From: Pseudanabaena sp. FACHB-2040
GTDB lineage: Bacteria; Cyanobacteriota; Cyanobacteriia; Phormidesmidales; Phormidesmidaceae
Length of the DNA: 64,000 bases
Direction of reading: 5' to 3'
Assembly: GCF_014696715.1 (NCBI RefSeq)
Contig: NZ_JACJQO010000019.1
Coordinates: forward strand, 372,001 to 436,000
Of the stretch, positions 17,767 to 27,503 are shown in pieces. Under the pieces are notes generated by a model. It was not told the DNA's origin, did not search any database, and worked only from the letters and a program-made list of their open reading frames with translations. The position numbers and the translations under genes were made by a program. Position 1 is the first letter of the stretch. Every line of letters starts with the position of its first letter.

Positions 17767-19695
17767 CTAAGGACGACTCACCACATTGGGAAACGCCTCT
17801 TTAAACCCATCGGCACGCTGCTGCGGTCCCTCGGGGCCAATCCAGAGCGTTTCATAAAAGAAGAAAGACACGCCTGCAAAGTTGCGATCGCGCACCGCAT
17901 CAATCTGTGCCCGCAGCCAGGTCATATTCACCGGCTTGGCCCGCAACCCACTGAGCAGCCCCACACTGGTCGAAATGCGGCGGCGCGCCTCTTCGATAGA
18001 TGGCTTATTAAGCTCCCAAATAAAGCGGTTCTGGTCATCCCGGTAAATCTGCACAATCAGCTCATCAATGATGCCCCGGCGCTGCCACTCAGGCCAGTCC
18101 TGCAGGTAATTGACGTAGGAAAAGGGGTACGGATTAGGCGAAACCGACACCACAGCCTGAGGCTTGCGGGCTTTGACTAGCTTGTGAATCTGGCCCATAA
18201 AGTCAGAGATTTTATTAGCCCGCCAGCGCACCCACTCGGCATTTGCATAGTCATCGGGCGGAGCATTTCCCTCATGCTCTGATTTGTAAAGATTGATTGT
18301 GTAGGGGTCATAGCCGAACTCAACCGGTAGCCCCAAATGATCATCCACCTGAAATCCATCGACATCGTAGTTCGACATCACATCGTTGGTCAGCTCCAGC
18401 AGAAACTTCTGGGCCTGGGGGTGGAAGGGATTGAGCCACAGTCTAGGCAACACGTTGCCCTCTAGCCAGATACGCGGATCGGGCGGTGGCGGCGCTGCTT
18501 CAACCCCTGGCAACCGCTGCAAGATGCTCGGAATCAGCGGCGTTTCGGGCACTTCCACCCGCTTTTGAGTAAACCAGTCTGGGTGGCGGCGCTCCAGCAC
18601 ATAGTTGTCGGGGGCCATAAAGCCAAACTCAAACCAGGGAATCACCTTCATGCCCCGAGCATGGCCCAGTTCGATCAACTCCTGCAGCATGTCCCGGTCG
18701 GCTTGAGCCGCTTCGAGCTGAGGCGTACTGGTTTCCCCATAGAGGTGCTGCTTAACCCCCAGTTCCCGCTCCGCTGAGCGGCTGGGAAAAAGGGTGTAGC
18801 CCCAGTTCCAGATCACGGGGTAGAGGGTATTAATGTTTAGCGCCGCCAGGCGGTCGACCGCAGCTTCGAGGTTTTCCCTAGAAAACAGCACGTTGCTGTC
18901 AATGTTGGTCAGCCAGACGCCTCGCGTTTCTCGCCCTGGGGCAGCAGGGCTTTGGGGCTGAGGAAAGGCAGGCACATACTGAGCAGGCACCAGCGCCTGC
19001 ACAGTCGGATCGCCATTGGCCCGACAGAGCAGCGCTGCAGCCGCGCCCCGTGTCATCGGCTGGTTGGGGTTAAGCTGCCGGGCCTCCGGATAGTTCACTA
19101 CCAAGCCCCGCATTAGGGCCGCCGCAACGCCTTCACGGGCATAGGCAGGTACCTGACTGGCATCACTCAAGCTGCTGGCTAAAACTCCATTGGCAACCGT
19201 CGGATATGCTGCCTCCAGCTTGGCAGCCAGCGCCATAATCGCCTCTGCCCGAGCAATTGGCCGAGTCGGAACGAAGTAGTGAGGCGGATAGTGGGACACC
19301 ACATTGGCCACGCTGGTCAGCCCCAAGGCCCGCTCTAACGGACTGGCCCAATTGCCGGCTTGACCTGAAGGAAACACCAAATTGAGCACACCGACAAAGT
19401 CGCCCCAAGTAATCGCCTCATCTGGGTAGAAGAACCCCTCCTGATTTGGCGCAATCGTGCGCTGCTGAGCCAAGAACCGTAGACAGTCCTGAGCCCAGTG
19501 CCCTTGAATGTCGCGGGGAATAACTGGAGGTGCAGGCACGACTACCGGGGCAGGCGAAGCAGGGGCCGTCGGGCGAGGAAAGACCTGAGCCTGCAGCGGC
19601 AGTCCGGCCCCTGTCGCCAACACCAGTAACAGGGCCAATATAAACCCGGCTGATGCAGTTAGCCCACTGCGCCAGCCCCGACCAAGCTTGAACAT
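17767..19695 (-). CDS. SLH-domain GHL10-type glycoside hydrolase
   Basis: A 642-residue exported protein. It has a signal peptide (hydrophobic residues 12-36), a proline-rich spacer, S-layer homology-like repeats around residues 60-230 (DIQGHWAQDCLRFLAQQ, YFVPTRPIARAEAIMALA, LNPNQPMTRGAAAALLCRA), and a C-terminal glycosyl hydrolase-like domain from about residue 255. That domain starts RGVWLTNIDSNVLFS and includes NTLYPVIWNWGYTLFPS, GMKVIPWFEFGF, DGFQVDDHLG and WRANKISDFM, typical of the GHL10/DUF187 group. SLH repeats bind cell-wall polymers, so the enzyme probably acts on a surface polysaccharide or wall glycan. Substrate is not established. Confidence 0.92.
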   Translation of the reverse strand: MFKLGRGWRSGLTASAGFILALLLVLATGAGLPLQAQVFPRPTAPASPAPVVVPAPPVIPRDIQGHWAQDCLRFLAQQRTIAPNQEGFFYPDEAITWGDFVGVLNLVFPSGQAGNWASPLERALGLTSVANVVSHYPPHYFVPTRPIARAEAIMALAAKLEAAYPTVANGVLASSLSDASQVPAYAREGVAAALMRGLVVNYPEARQLNPNQPMTRGAAAALLCRANGDPTVQALVPAQYVPAFPQPQSPAAPGRETRGVWLTNIDSNVLFSRENLEAAVDRLAALNINTLYPVIWNWGYTLFPSRSAERELGVKQHLYGETSTPQLEAAQADRDMLQELIELGHARGMKVIPWFEFGFMAPDNYVLERRHPDWFTQKRVEVPETPLIPSILQRLPGVEAAPPPPDPRIWLEGNVLPRLWLNPFHPQAQKFLLELTNDVMSNYDVDGFQVDDHLGLPVEFGYDPYTINLYKSEHEGNAPPDDYANAEWVRWRANKISDFMGQIHKLVKARKPQAVVSVSPNPYPFSYVNYLQDWPEWQRRGIIDELIVQIYRDDQNRFIWELNKPSIEEARRRISTSVGLLSGLRAKPVNMTWLRAQIDAVRDRNFAGVSFFFYETLWIGPEGPQQRADGFKEAFPNVVSRP

Positions 19696-19746
19696 GCCTA
19701 TCTCCTAAAAAATGCCGTACGTAAATTGGGCCAACCCCAAAGCAGC

Positions 19747-20100
19747 TTAGCCACCGCTGCGTTTGGCTTGGTAGCCTTTTGCTACCAGCAAATCGACAAG
19801 CTTTTGGGTGTGATCTCCCTGAATTTCAATCGTGTCGTCTTTGGCAGTACCGCCTGTACCACACTGTGCCTTTAGCTGCTTGGCCAGTGTCGCCAGGGTT
19901 TGTGGCGAGTGCTGAAAGCCAGTGATTACAGTCACTGTCTTGCCATTGCGGCCTTTACGAGACGGCTGGACCCGAATCTGCTGCTGGTTGGGCGGTAGAT
20001 CCGGCACTCCCCGATTCAGAGCGGCTGGCTGGGTATTGCCAAATTCGCTGTAGACCCGCCGATCTCCCCGCTCAAAGGGGTTGGGTTTGGATTTAGCCAT
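19747..20100 (-). CDS. SUI1/eIF1-like translation factor (YciH family)
   Basis: A 117-residue protein beginning MAKSKPNPFERGDRRVYSEF. The C-terminal SUI1 fold is clear: KTVTVITGFQHSPQTLATLA, then AKQLKAQCGTGGTAKDDTIE, IQGDHTQKLVDLLVAKGY. Bacterial members resemble eIF1 and can influence start-codon selection in vitro; their in vivo role is minor or conditional. An in-frame ATG three codons upstream (20109) is the alternative start. The gene follows the pseudouridine synthase gene on the same strand, with about 130 bases between them. Confidence 0.93.
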   Translation of the reverse strand: MAKSKPNPFERGDRRVYSEFGNTQPAALNRGVPDLPPNQQQIRVQPSRKGRNGKTVTVITGFQHSPQTLATLAKQLKAQCGTGGTAKDDTIEIQGDHTQKLVDLLVAKGYQAKRSGG

Positions 20101-20231
20101 GAGTTGCAAAATGCGCTTTGAAGGTGCATCGGCGCATAGGATGAAGGCATTTTAACCTCCCGCTGCTCGCTTTAGTAGGATCATGGGGACAGCTGCCCCC
20201 TTCTTTGCCCGCTGTCCCTCCCACGTCTCCC

Positions 20232-21176
20232 CTAACTCCGCTTACGCAGAACGTCCAAGAGTTTCAGGAAATGAGCGGGCAGAGGTGCGATCGCAACCAC
20301 CGTTTCCCCAGTAGCGGGGTGCCGCAGCTCTAGTCGCTCAGCATGCAGCGCCTGACCCGGCAAATTCACACCGACTGAGCGACCTGAGCCATAAGTAGGA
20401 TCGCCTACGATGGGGTGGCCAATGTGGGCGCAGTGAACCCTGATTTGATGGGTACGGCCGGTCTCCAGGCGAAACCTACAGAGGGTAAAGTTGCCCAGGC
20501 GCTCCTCGACCTGCCAGTGGGTAACGGCGTGGCGGCCGCCCTTCTCTTCAGGCACAATAGCTTGCTTTTTGCGGTCAGCCGGATGGCGACCCACAGGGGC
20601 ATCAACTGTGCCAGATTCCTGCGGGGGCAAACCATACACCACCCCTAAATATTCGCGGCGAGCAGTCTTGGCCTTCATCTGCGCCTGCAGGTCTTGATGG
20701 GCCAAGTCGGTCTTAGCGACTACAATCGCCCCGGTCGTGTTCTGGTCGAGCCGATGCACAATGCCCGGACGCTGCACCCCACCAATTCCCAACAGCTGCT
20801 CGCCGCAGTGGGCCAGCACTGCATTAACTAGGGTACCGCTCATGTTGCCAGGAGCCGGATGCACTACCAGCCCCGCTGGCTTGTTGATAACAATCAGGTG
20901 CTCGTCTTCATAGAGAATGTCGAGGGGAATGGGCTCTGGCGTTAAATCAAGGGGCTTGGTTTCGGGGATGGTGAGGCTAATCTTGTCGCCTACCTGCACC
21001 TCTCGCTTCTTGTCGGTGCAGACCTCGCCATTAAGCTCAACATACTCCCAATCGATCAGCTTCTGAATGCGGTTGCGAGACAGCTTTTGAATATGGGCTG
21101 TCAGCCACCGATCCAGTCGCTCAGGCTGGGCTTCAATCACAGACAGTTCAATTGTTTCGTCAGAAATAGCAATCAC
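20232..21176 (-). CDS. RluA/RluD family 23S rRNA pseudouridine synthase
   Basis: A 314-residue enzyme with an N-terminal S4 RNA-binding domain (about residues 18-75: RLDRWLTAHIQKLSRNRIQK) and a RluA-type catalytic domain. The catalytic aspartate is in HRLDQNTTGAIVVAK near residue 145. Other conserved parts are INKPAGLVVHPAPGN, LETGRTHQIRVHCAHIGHP and GDPTYG. The closest E. coli relative is RluD, which modifies the helix 69 stem-loop of 23S rRNA; exact target here is inferred. It is part of a minus-strand run with the SUI1 gene. Confidence 0.94.
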   Translation of the reverse strand: MIAISDETIELSVIEAQPERLDRWLTAHIQKLSRNRIQKLIDWEYVELNGEVCTDKKREVQVGDKISLTIPETKPLDLTPEPIPLDILYEDEHLIVINKPAGLVVHPAPGNMSGTLVNAVLAHCGEQLLGIGGVQRPGIVHRLDQNTTGAIVVAKTDLAHQDLQAQMKAKTARREYLGVVYGLPPQESGTVDAPVGRHPADRKKQAIVPEEKGGRHAVTHWQVEERLGNFTLCRFRLETGRTHQIRVHCAHIGHPIVGDPTYGSGRSVGVNLPGQALHAERLELRHPATGETVVAIAPLPAHFLKLLDVLRKRS

Positions 21177-21344
21177 CAGAGCGCCCCAGAGGGAGACTTT
21201 AGCATGTCCCTATTCCTATTTTGACAGAGACAGCGACAGACCCTTCTTCCTATACAGGGTGATTGGCAAGACAAGTAAAATCTTGAGGGGAAAGCTTCTT
21301 TGATGGCTTACCCCATGAGTTTATGGCTAGAGGGCAAAGTCTCC

Positions 21345-22169
21345 TTATTGCCCGGTAGCAATGCGACCATAGCGAGCCATGAAAAACATATGGATGCCAT
21401 AGGCCAGTAGCCCTAGGGCCATCACAGCGAAGACCCAGGGGTTGGCCCACTGCTGTAGCGTTTGCAGCGCCTCGCCAGGATCTTGAATCCGACTGGGATT
21501 GGTATAGTAAGCAGCCTGTAGGGCGAAGATGCCAATCAGACTAAAGACAATGCTTCGGGCAATCAGCCCCAGTCTACCTACCCGTGTCGCCCAGGTACGT
21601 TCGTCTGCGCTCATTTCCTGCAGCTTGAGCTTGCCCCGAAACTTCGCCTTAAAGCCTCTGTACATCTCATAAAATGCGCCACCGAGGACAATGGCACCGC
21701 CTAGAGCAATCAGCCAGCGGCCCAACGGCAGCGCCATGATGCGGGCAACCGAATCCTGGCTGGAGCTGCCGCTCTCGCCACCAGAACCCATAGCCAGCTT
21801 AAACGCGGTGAAGGCTAACCCTCCGTAAATGCCCACCTTGACGAGATAACTCAGGCGGTGAAAAACACTCTCGGCACCTGAGCTATTAGGATGCTCTGGA
21901 TCTTTGACAACTTCTATCAGCCGCCAGAGGGCATAACAGGCAAAGCCAATGCCAATTAGAAACAGCATGAACTTACCAAACGGCTGACCCGCCAGCGTAG
22001 TCAAAACACCCTGGCTATCAGTAGTCTGACCCCCGGCTTGAAAAGCTGCCAGGAGCGCCAGCAGACCAATGAGACTGTAGATAATGCCTTTAGTGGCGTA
22101 GCCCAATCGAGCAAACGTGTCGATCCACTTAGAAGAAGAGACGTTGGGTGGAGAGGCGAGCTGAGGCAT
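21345..22169 (-). CDS. DUF1206 integral membrane protein
   Basis: A 274-residue membrane protein with six predicted helices arranged as three two-helix units. Each unit has the DUF1206 signature of a short motif before the first helix: FARLGYATKGIIYSLIGLLA, FHRLSYLVKVGIYGGLAFTA and VGRLGLIARSIVFSLIGIFA. The protein is of ordinary length for the family. Function is unknown; members are plasma-membrane proteins in many bacteria. The start at 22169 (MPQLASPPNVSSSK) leaves a short cytosolic N-terminus. It lies alone between the methyltransferase and the pseudouridine synthase genes, all on the minus strand. Confidence 0.9.
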   Translation of the reverse strand: MPQLASPPNVSSSKWIDTFARLGYATKGIIYSLIGLLALLAAFQAGGQTTDSQGVLTTLAGQPFGKFMLFLIGIGFACYALWRLIEVVKDPEHPNSSGAESVFHRLSYLVKVGIYGGLAFTAFKLAMGSGGESGSSSQDSVARIMALPLGRWLIALGGAIVLGGAFYEMYRGFKAKFRGKLKLQEMSADERTWATRVGRLGLIARSIVFSLIGIFALQAAYYTNPSRIQDPGEALQTLQQWANPWVFAVMALGLLAYGIHMFFMARYGRIATGQ

Positions 22170-22315
22170 GGCGACATATTAGTGCAGTGCTCTAGGTATA
22201 GCCGCGATCGTGTCCTTACCCCATCCCTCAGGGGAAATATCTCCCAACAGTGCTCCTATTCCAAGGGCTTAAAACAAGGAAGACCCTATTTTTTAGGTAC
22301 CCTGCCCAGAGGCTG

Positions 22316-23032
22316 TCAAACCGTCCCCTTCTGGCAAGCGAAAACATCCTGATGCTGATCCCAGCTGTGCTCTGAGAAGGCAGTAATGGTTAGCTCAGGG
22401 CGCTGCTCAAGCTGCCTAAAAACCCAGGATGGGGCAGAGAGAGAAACCCCATAATCAGGATGACTGGCGTAGTTTACATAGCCAAAGCCAGTTGCCTCAT
22501 AGTCCTTGAGCAGCTCATGGCCAGCCTGCTCGTGCAGACCATAAGAATGCTTGAGGCTCCGGAGGTTATTGTAGGCCCGCCGACCGTGCGTAGAAAAGAC
22601 AAAAATACCGTTTTCAGTTAAATGTTGAGAGAAAAATTGCAGGCAAGATGGCCAACGTTCCTCTTCCAAGTGCGTCAAGAGAGAGCCACACCAGATTAAA
22701 TCAAAGGTTTGATCAAGAGCCAAATCAAGCAGATTCTGACTTGAATAGACGCCTTTTGCCCCAAAGGTTTCAACGCAAAAATCAACCCCTCCTCGATTTA
22801 AATCACAGGCGGTAATTGCAGCCTCAGGAAAGTAAGCATGAAGATGCCTCAGCACCCTACCATAGCCACAAGGCAAATCTAGGATAGTGTTTATCGTTTT
22901 CTCTTGAGAAGTACTTAAAGCTGCAATGATATTTTTAAGCGCAGATTCCCCGGTCGAGAAATAGTGAGACTTGTGCTCAGCCACAAACATATCATCGTCA
23001 GTATGAACGGTTAAATTAATATTCATAGCCAT
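22316..23032 (-). CDS. Class I SAM-dependent methyltransferase
   Basis: A 238-residue cytosolic protein with a Rossmann-type SAM domain. Motif I is ILDLPCGYGRVLRHL near residue 47, the acidic end of strand 2 is in AAITACDLNRGG, and FDLIWCGSLLTHLEEERW is the strand-4 region. A later segment, GIFVFSTHGRRAYNNL, matches strand 5. It resembles small methyltransferases found near glycan or secondary-metabolite genes, but no such genes are nearby and the acceptor is unknown. Base composition is a little more A+T-rich than its neighbours, a mild hint of separate history. Confidence 0.85.
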   Translation of the reverse strand: MAMNINLTVHTDDDMFVAEHKSHYFSTGESALKNIIAALSTSQEKTINTILDLPCGYGRVLRHLHAYFPEAAITACDLNRGGVDFCVETFGAKGVYSSQNLLDLALDQTFDLIWCGSLLTHLEEERWPSCLQFFSQHLTENGIFVFSTHGRRAYNNLRSLKHSYGLHEQAGHELLKDYEATGFGYVNYASHPDYGVSLSAPSWVFRQLEQRPELTITAFSEHSWDQHQDVFACQKGTV

Positions 23033-23223
23033 TACCTGAATTAACCCCTATCAAAAATTGCCGTTATTAGGAAGCGTGGTCACGCCCTTTTTTCGTTCCC
23101 TGTAGATCAGGCTTTCAAGGACGAACCTATGTGCGGCTATCTTATTTGAATTTTTCGATTGGGGGAAGTCTTTTCGGCAATTCTGAGCCAATTTAGTATG
23201 GCAAGTTCTGTTTATAAAAATGC

Positions 23224-23256
23224 AAAAAAGGTAGAGACATTGTCTCTACCTTTTTT
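23224..23256 (-). terminator. Intrinsic terminator after guaA
   Basis: AAAAAAGGTAGAGACA, one T, then the exact reverse complement ending in six T residues. The stem is perfect and flanked by A-run and T-run, so it can terminate on both strands. For guaA (minus strand) it lies 20 bases after the stop codon. Confidence 0.9.
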
Positions 23257-23275
23257 ACTCAGACAACCCTAATGC

Positions 23276-24889
23276 CTATTCCCACTCGATGGTGCCAGGC
23301 GGCTTGGAGGTAATGTCGTAGACGACTCGGTTAACGCCTTTGACTTCATTGACAATGCGGTTAGAAATTGTCTCTAGGAGATCAAAGGGCACTCGCGCCC
23401 AATCGGCGGTCATGCCATCTTCGCTGGTGATCAGGCGCAGCACAATTGGGTAGGCATAGGTGCGCTGGTCGCCCATCACGCCGACGCTACGAACCGGCAG
23501 CAGCACTGCAAAAGCTTGCCAGAAATCGTGGTAGATGCCGCGCAGGCGAATTTCTTCGCGCACAATGTAGTCTGCATCGCGCAGGATGTTAAGACGCTCA
23601 GAGGTGACTTCACCAATGATGCGAATGGCTAGGCCGGGACCGGGGAAGGGGTGGCGGCGAACAATTTCTTCCGGTAGGCCAATGGAGCGACCTACTTTGC
23701 GCACTTCGTCTTTGAACAGCTTGCGTAGGGGCTCGACCAGCTTGAATTGTAGGTCTTTGGGCAGGCCGCCGACATTGTGGTGGCTCTTGATCTTAACTGC
23801 AACCCGCTCGCCTGTCGCAGGGTCCACGTTGGTGTCAGCAGACTCGATCACGTCGGGGTAAAGAGTGCCTTGGGCCAGATAGTCGAAGGGGCCAAGCCGC
23901 CGTGACTCTTCTTCAAATACCCGAATAAATTCGTGCCCGATGCGCTTGCGTTTCACTTCGGGGTCGGTCACGCCGTCAATCTTCTCTAAGAAGCGATCGC
24001 GCGCATTGACGTAGCTAACCGAGATGTGAAACTGCTCCTCAAAGATTTTGACCAGGCGCTCTGGTTCACCTTTACGCATGAAGCCCTGGTCGATGAACAT
24101 GCAGGTGAGCTGATCGCCAATGGCCCGGTGCAGCAAAAAGGCTAGTGTAGACGAATCCACGCCTCCAGACAGGGCTAGCAGCACCCGCTTGTCTCCAACT
24201 CTGGCCCGCACTTCGCGAATCGCTTCTTCAACGAAGGCTTCGGTCGTCCAGGTGGGCTGGCAGTTGCAGATGTGATAGACAAAGTTGCGGATTAAGGCAA
24301 TGCCGCCAGTGGAGTGAACCACTTCTGGATGAAACTGCACGCCGTAGAACTTGCGCTCGTGATCTGCGATCGCAGCGCAAGGCGTGTTGTCGGTGTGGGC
24401 CAAAACAACAAACCCCTCGGGCATTGCGGTCACCGAGTCGCCGTGGCTCATCCACATTGTGCTGCCGTCTTCGACATTGGTCAGCAAATCGGTGGGATCG
24501 TCAATAAATAGGGAAGCTTTGCCGTATTCACCCCGGTCGGCCCGCTCAACTTTGCCGCCCATCTGCTGCACCATCAGCTGCATGCCGTAGCACACGCCCA
24601 TTACGGGAATGCCCAGTTTCCAAATTTCGGGATCGCAGTGGGGTGCGCCAGTGTCGTAGACAGAATTGGGGCCACCAGAGAGAATAATGCCCTTAGGATT
24701 GAGCTGCCGCAGCTGCTCAGCCGTAGTGCGGTAAGACAGCACCTCGGAGTACACCTCGGTTTCCCGGATGCGGCGGGCAATCAGCTCAGAATACTGGGAG
24801 CCAAAATCGAGAATGACCAGCATTTGGCGATCGACGTTCTGCAGAAACGTATCGTCAAGGTTGGCTAGTTTTTCAGTTTGAAGGGTCAC
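23276..24889 (-). CDS. guaA: GMP synthase (glutamine-hydrolysing)
   Basis: GuaA converts XMP, ATP and glutamine to GMP. The 537-residue protein has an N-terminal class I glutamine amidotransferase domain with nucleophile Cys in [10 protein letters not shown] near residue 100 and the His/Glu pair in [10 protein letters not shown] near residue 190. The ATP pyrophosphatase domain carries the P-loop [15 protein letters not shown] near residue 243. The C-terminal dimerisation domain ends [11 protein letters not shown], as is standard. An intrinsic terminator follows. Its upstream neighbour cbiD is on the same strand with about 180 bases between them; no purine riboswitch is visible there. Confidence 0.98.
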   Translation of the reverse strand: MTLQTEKLANLDDTFLQNVDRQMLVILDFGSQYSELIARRIRETEVYSEVLSYRTTAEQLRQLNPKGIILSGGPNSVYDTGAPHCDPEIWKLGIPVMGVCYGMQLMVQQMGGKVERADRGEYGKASLFIDDPTDLLTNVEDGSTMWMSHGDSVTAMPEGFVVLAHTDNTPCAAIADHERKFYGVQFHPEVVHSTGGIALIRNFVYHICNCQPTWTTEAFVEEAIREVRARVGDKRVLLALSGGVDSSTLAFLLHRAIGDQLTCMFIDQGFMRKGEPERLVKIFEEQFHISVSYVNARDRFLEKIDGVTDPEVKRKRIGHEFIRVFEEESRRLGPFDYLAQGTLYPDVIESADTNVDPATGERVAVKIKSHHNVGGLPKDLQFKLVEPLRKLFKDEVRKVGRSIGLPEEIVRRHPFPGPGLAIRIIGEVTSERLNILRDADYIVREEIRLRGIYHDFWQAFAVLLPVRSVGVMGDQRTYAYPIVLRLITSEDGMTADWARVPFDLLETISNRIVNEVKGVNRVVYDITSKPPGTIEWE

Positions 24890-25070
24890 TGTTCAATCCT
24901 GGAAATGCTCGTGTGGACAAAACCGACAAAACTGCGACAGAAAAGAATAACTAAAAGGAATACTTTAGAAAACAGTGAGTAAAAAGACAGATACCCGAAA
25001 AGGCCCCGTTCTTAGGCAGCAGAACGAGTGAGCAAACGCCCCAGACAATTTGTAAAAAAAATTATTCCTT

Positions 25071-26204
25071 CTAGCTTACCAAAGTTTCTCTCAGCAGTGC
25101 ATTTCCAATTGAACTGGTTGTAATTACCCTACGGCTGCGATCAAATAGCAGTGAGCCTACGGTCAAGCGTTGGGCACTGAGGGCAAAGACGTAGTCACTG
25201 GCCCGCTGGTCAATGCGAGTTGCGATCGCACCATACACCCGCTCCACCCAAGCCGCGTCTAGCTGCCGCAGGTGCTTGAGGCCAGCCTCCACCGTTTCGC
25301 TAGCAAGGACATGCCGGACCTCGTCCGGCGGCAGCCCTGCCGCTGCACAGTGGGCCGCCAAAATCTCCTGCCTGCCGTCGGCCACATGGTGATGGGTGTG
25401 AAAAATGCCGCCAGCCAGCTTGATCAGCTTGCCGTGGTAGCCAAACAGCAACACCTTCGGCAGCCCTTGATTACCGGCCTCGACCAGCAGCGGCCCCAGC
25501 CAGTTTGCAGTCTTCACTCGACAGTCGGGAGCCACGCCCATCTGAGCGGCTAAATCCAGCCCGTTTTCCCCGATACAAAACACCAAGGTGTCGAACCGGG
25601 CCGCCTTGTCTTTGAGTTCTTGTCGAAACGCCTCTAGCTGGCCGGGGGCACTCAAGGGTTGGGAAATGCCGCCCGTTCCCAGCAGCGACAGCCCCTCCAC
25701 CACGCCAAACGCTTCATTAGAGGTGCGCTGCGCCAGTGCCCGCCCTTCCGGCAAAATAATCGTCACCCGCAGAGCTTTATCGGGGGGCAAGAGAGGGGTC
25801 AGGTTGGCCTGCAGCAGTCGGGTTGCGTAGCGGTAAATGGCGGCTTTGTCGCCCTCCCGCAGCCTGCCAATGCCCTCGCCGCCCTCGATCAAAATACGCT
25901 CTGACTGGTCGGCAGGGCCCCAGTTCACGACTGCCCAGATAGGCGTGTGGCGGGTTAGGTCTAGATTGCTGCCAGGATCGCTGCGAGTGATTGCCAAGAC
26001 TGAGCCATCGGGCAGTGCCGCTATCTGCTCAACGGGAATATCGGCAGTTTGGTCAGGCTCAATCAGGTTAATCGAGACACTGCTGGGCCTGTCGGTGGCA
26101 TTGAGCAGGTGGCGCAGAGCTGCGATCGCACTGGCGCAAGCAAACACCGGCAGCGTATAGCCCGCACGCAGGTCCGCAATATTTGAGCTGCCGGGATCTG
26201 CCAT
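25071..26204 (-). CDS. cbiD: Cobalt-precorrin-5B (C1)-methyltransferase
   Basis: CbiD methylates C1 of cobalt-precorrin-5B in the anaerobic (early-cobalt) route to cobalamin, or pseudocobalamin in cyanobacteria. The 377-residue protein has the family start RAGYTLPVFACASAIAALRHL, the glycine-rich VVNWGPADQSERILIEGGEGIGRL region (split here from a longer motif), EGLSLLGTGGISQPLSA near residue 183, and LLFGYHGKLIKLAGGIFHTHHHVADGR near 255. Its length is normal. No other cobalamin genes lie in the window and no cobalamin riboswitch is evident upstream. The pentapeptide gene upstream ends 28 bases before it. Confidence 0.95.
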   Translation of the reverse strand: MADPGSSNIADLRAGYTLPVFACASAIAALRHLLNATDRPSSVSINLIEPDQTADIPVEQIAALPDGSVLAITRSDPGSNLDLTRHTPIWAVVNWGPADQSERILIEGGEGIGRLREGDKAAIYRYATRLLQANLTPLLPPDKALRVTIILPEGRALAQRTSNEAFGVVEGLSLLGTGGISQPLSAPGQLEAFRQELKDKAARFDTLVFCIGENGLDLAAQMGVAPDCRVKTANWLGPLLVEAGNQGLPKVLLFGYHGKLIKLAGGIFHTHHHVADGRQEILAAHCAAAGLPPDEVRHVLASETVEAGLKHLRQLDAAWVERVYGAIATRIDQRASDYVFALSAQRLTVGSLLFDRSRRVITTSSIGNALLRETLVS

Positions 26205-26232
26205 ATGCTTAAAAATCGCTCAGATTGCCCAA

Positions 26233-26742
26233 TCAGCAGCCGCTATTGTTGACAGCGCCATCGGGCATCGTCGTGCCACAAAACCGCGTGGTGTTTAAAA
26301 TCGCAAAGCGAATATCTGCCTCTCTCAAATTGGCCCCGCTTAGATTAGCGCCACTCAACATGGCTCCCCTCAGGTTAGCCCCCTGCAGGTTGGCGTTGGT
26401 TAGATTGGCTTGGCTCAGGTAGGCGCGGCTGAGATCGGCTCCGCTCAAATCAGCCTCGCTTAGATTGGCCGCACTGAGAAAGACGCTGGGCATGCTTGCC
26501 CCGCTTAAAACGGCCTGACTCAAGTTAGCCCCAAATAGCTGCGCTTCACCGAGTTGAGCACCGCTGAGATCTACACCACTGAGATCGCCGCCCCGCAATC
26601 TAAGGCCAGCCAAATTACAGCCAGGGCAGGCGTTGGAGCGAGTTAGCTGTCTCAAGTCGCGGGAGCTAAACGCCTCCGCAGACAGTGGAAACAGCACAGT
26701 AGCTGCCAATACCCCAGCTAATACCAACCCTTGACGCTTCAT
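26233..26742 (-). CDS. Exported pentapeptide-repeat protein
   Basis: A 169-residue protein starting MKRQGLVLAGVLAATVLFPL, a signal peptide ending SAEA before FSS. The body is a run of about twenty pentapeptide repeats of the A(D/N)LxX type (LSGADLSRAYLSQANLTNAN and similar), forming a right-handed quadrilateral beta helix. Cysteines flank the fold: CPGCNLAGL at the start and RFCGT and NNSGC at the end, a CxxC that could bind metal or form disulfides. An in-frame ATG at 26784 would add 14 residues before the signal peptide and is less likely. Function is unknown. It overlaps no other gene. Confidence 0.85.
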   Translation of the reverse strand: MKRQGLVLAGVLAATVLFPLSAEAFSSRDLRQLTRSNACPGCNLAGLRLRGGDLSGVDLSGAQLGEAQLFGANLSQAVLSGASMPSVFLSAANLSEADLSGADLSRAYLSQANLTNANLQGANLRGAMLSGANLSGANLREADIRFAILNTTRFCGTTMPDGAVNNSGC

Positions 26743-26826
26743 GGTCCACATCCCCGAATACGCTGACTTATTCTTAAGTACCACATCTTAGACCGCGAAT
26801 CCGGGGATGGTTGGGAGAACCTGTGT

Positions 26827-27396
26827 CTACGGCTGCCCCAGCCCTAGGCAAACTGTGGACCAGGTTTCTACATTGCTGCGGGCCTCTAAAAAGCCAGTAA
26901 TCTCGCCCCGATAGGCCACAAGCTGAGCTCGCTCTAGCGAAGTCGCTGGAAAGTAAGTCGTTAGCTGATCAACGGTTGCCGCCGCACAAGACCAGTCTGT
27001 CTGCCCTACCGCTGCAGTTAAGCGAGCCTGCAAGGTAGCAATTTCTCGCCGCCTCGCCGCCTCTCTTTGTTCGACGATAAATGACTCCATGTTGCGAATG
27101 GCAGCCTGAGCGTAGCGGTCGTTAGGCCGGGCCGCCAAGGCCCGCCGAAAGTTGATCAAAGCCGTTTGATAATCCCCCTGCTCAGCCGCCGCATAGCCAA
27201 GCAGCATAGCTCGGGTGTAGGCATCGGGCTGGGCAGGTCGCGCTGGGGCACCAGGGGCCGGTGGGGCAGTGGGGGCACTCGTAGGAGCGGTTTGAGGTTG
27301 GGCCATTCCAGGGGGCATCCCATCGGCCCAGCCAGAACCTTGAGCGCCCATCCATCCCCCCAGCATCAGAACCATTAACACCATTAGGCGTTTCAT
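26827..27396 (-). CDS. Exported TPR-type repeat protein
   Basis: A 189-residue protein with a signal peptide (MKRLMVLMVLMLGGWMGAQG), a proline/alanine-rich spacer around residues 30-60 and a helical domain. AYTRAMLLGYAAAEQGDYQT through NFRRALAARPNDRYAQAAIRN is one clear tetratricopeptide repeat. A second helical region (ATLQARLTAAVGQTDWSCAA) follows. The start at 27396 is chosen because it opens directly on the signal peptide; an ATG at 27426 is possible. It probably acts in the periplasm as a protein-binding module. No partner can be named from context. Confidence 0.75.
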   Translation of the reverse strand: MKRLMVLMVLMLGGWMGAQGSGWADGMPPGMAQPQTAPTSAPTAPPAPGAPARPAQPDAYTRAMLLGYAAAEQGDYQTALINFRRALAARPNDRYAQAAIRNMESFIVEQREAARRREIATLQARLTAAVGQTDWSCAAATVDQLTTYFPATSLERAQLVAYRGEITGFLEARSNVETWSTVCLGLGQP

Positions 27397-27503
27397 CTTA
27401 TACCTCACCACCAGACTAGTCGCCATTAGGTTACCGAAAAATTCGTGTAAGAAAGCAGGTTTTCTCTCTAGTATTTGGAGGTTATCCAGGTAATTCTTTA
27501 GGG

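Noticed and set aside
24890-25070. Purine riboswitch before guaA
   Set aside because: No conserved purine-aptamer junction pattern is visible in this spacer.
26205-26232. Cobalamin riboswitch before cbiD
   Set aside because: The gap to the upstream gene is only 28 bases, too short, and no B12-box is present in it.
26260-26640. Regularly spaced 15-base units that look like a CRISPR or tandem repeat
   Set aside because: They are codons of the pentapeptide-repeat protein: every unit encodes A(D/N)LxX, the frame is open throughout, and the units are not identical or separated by unique spacers.
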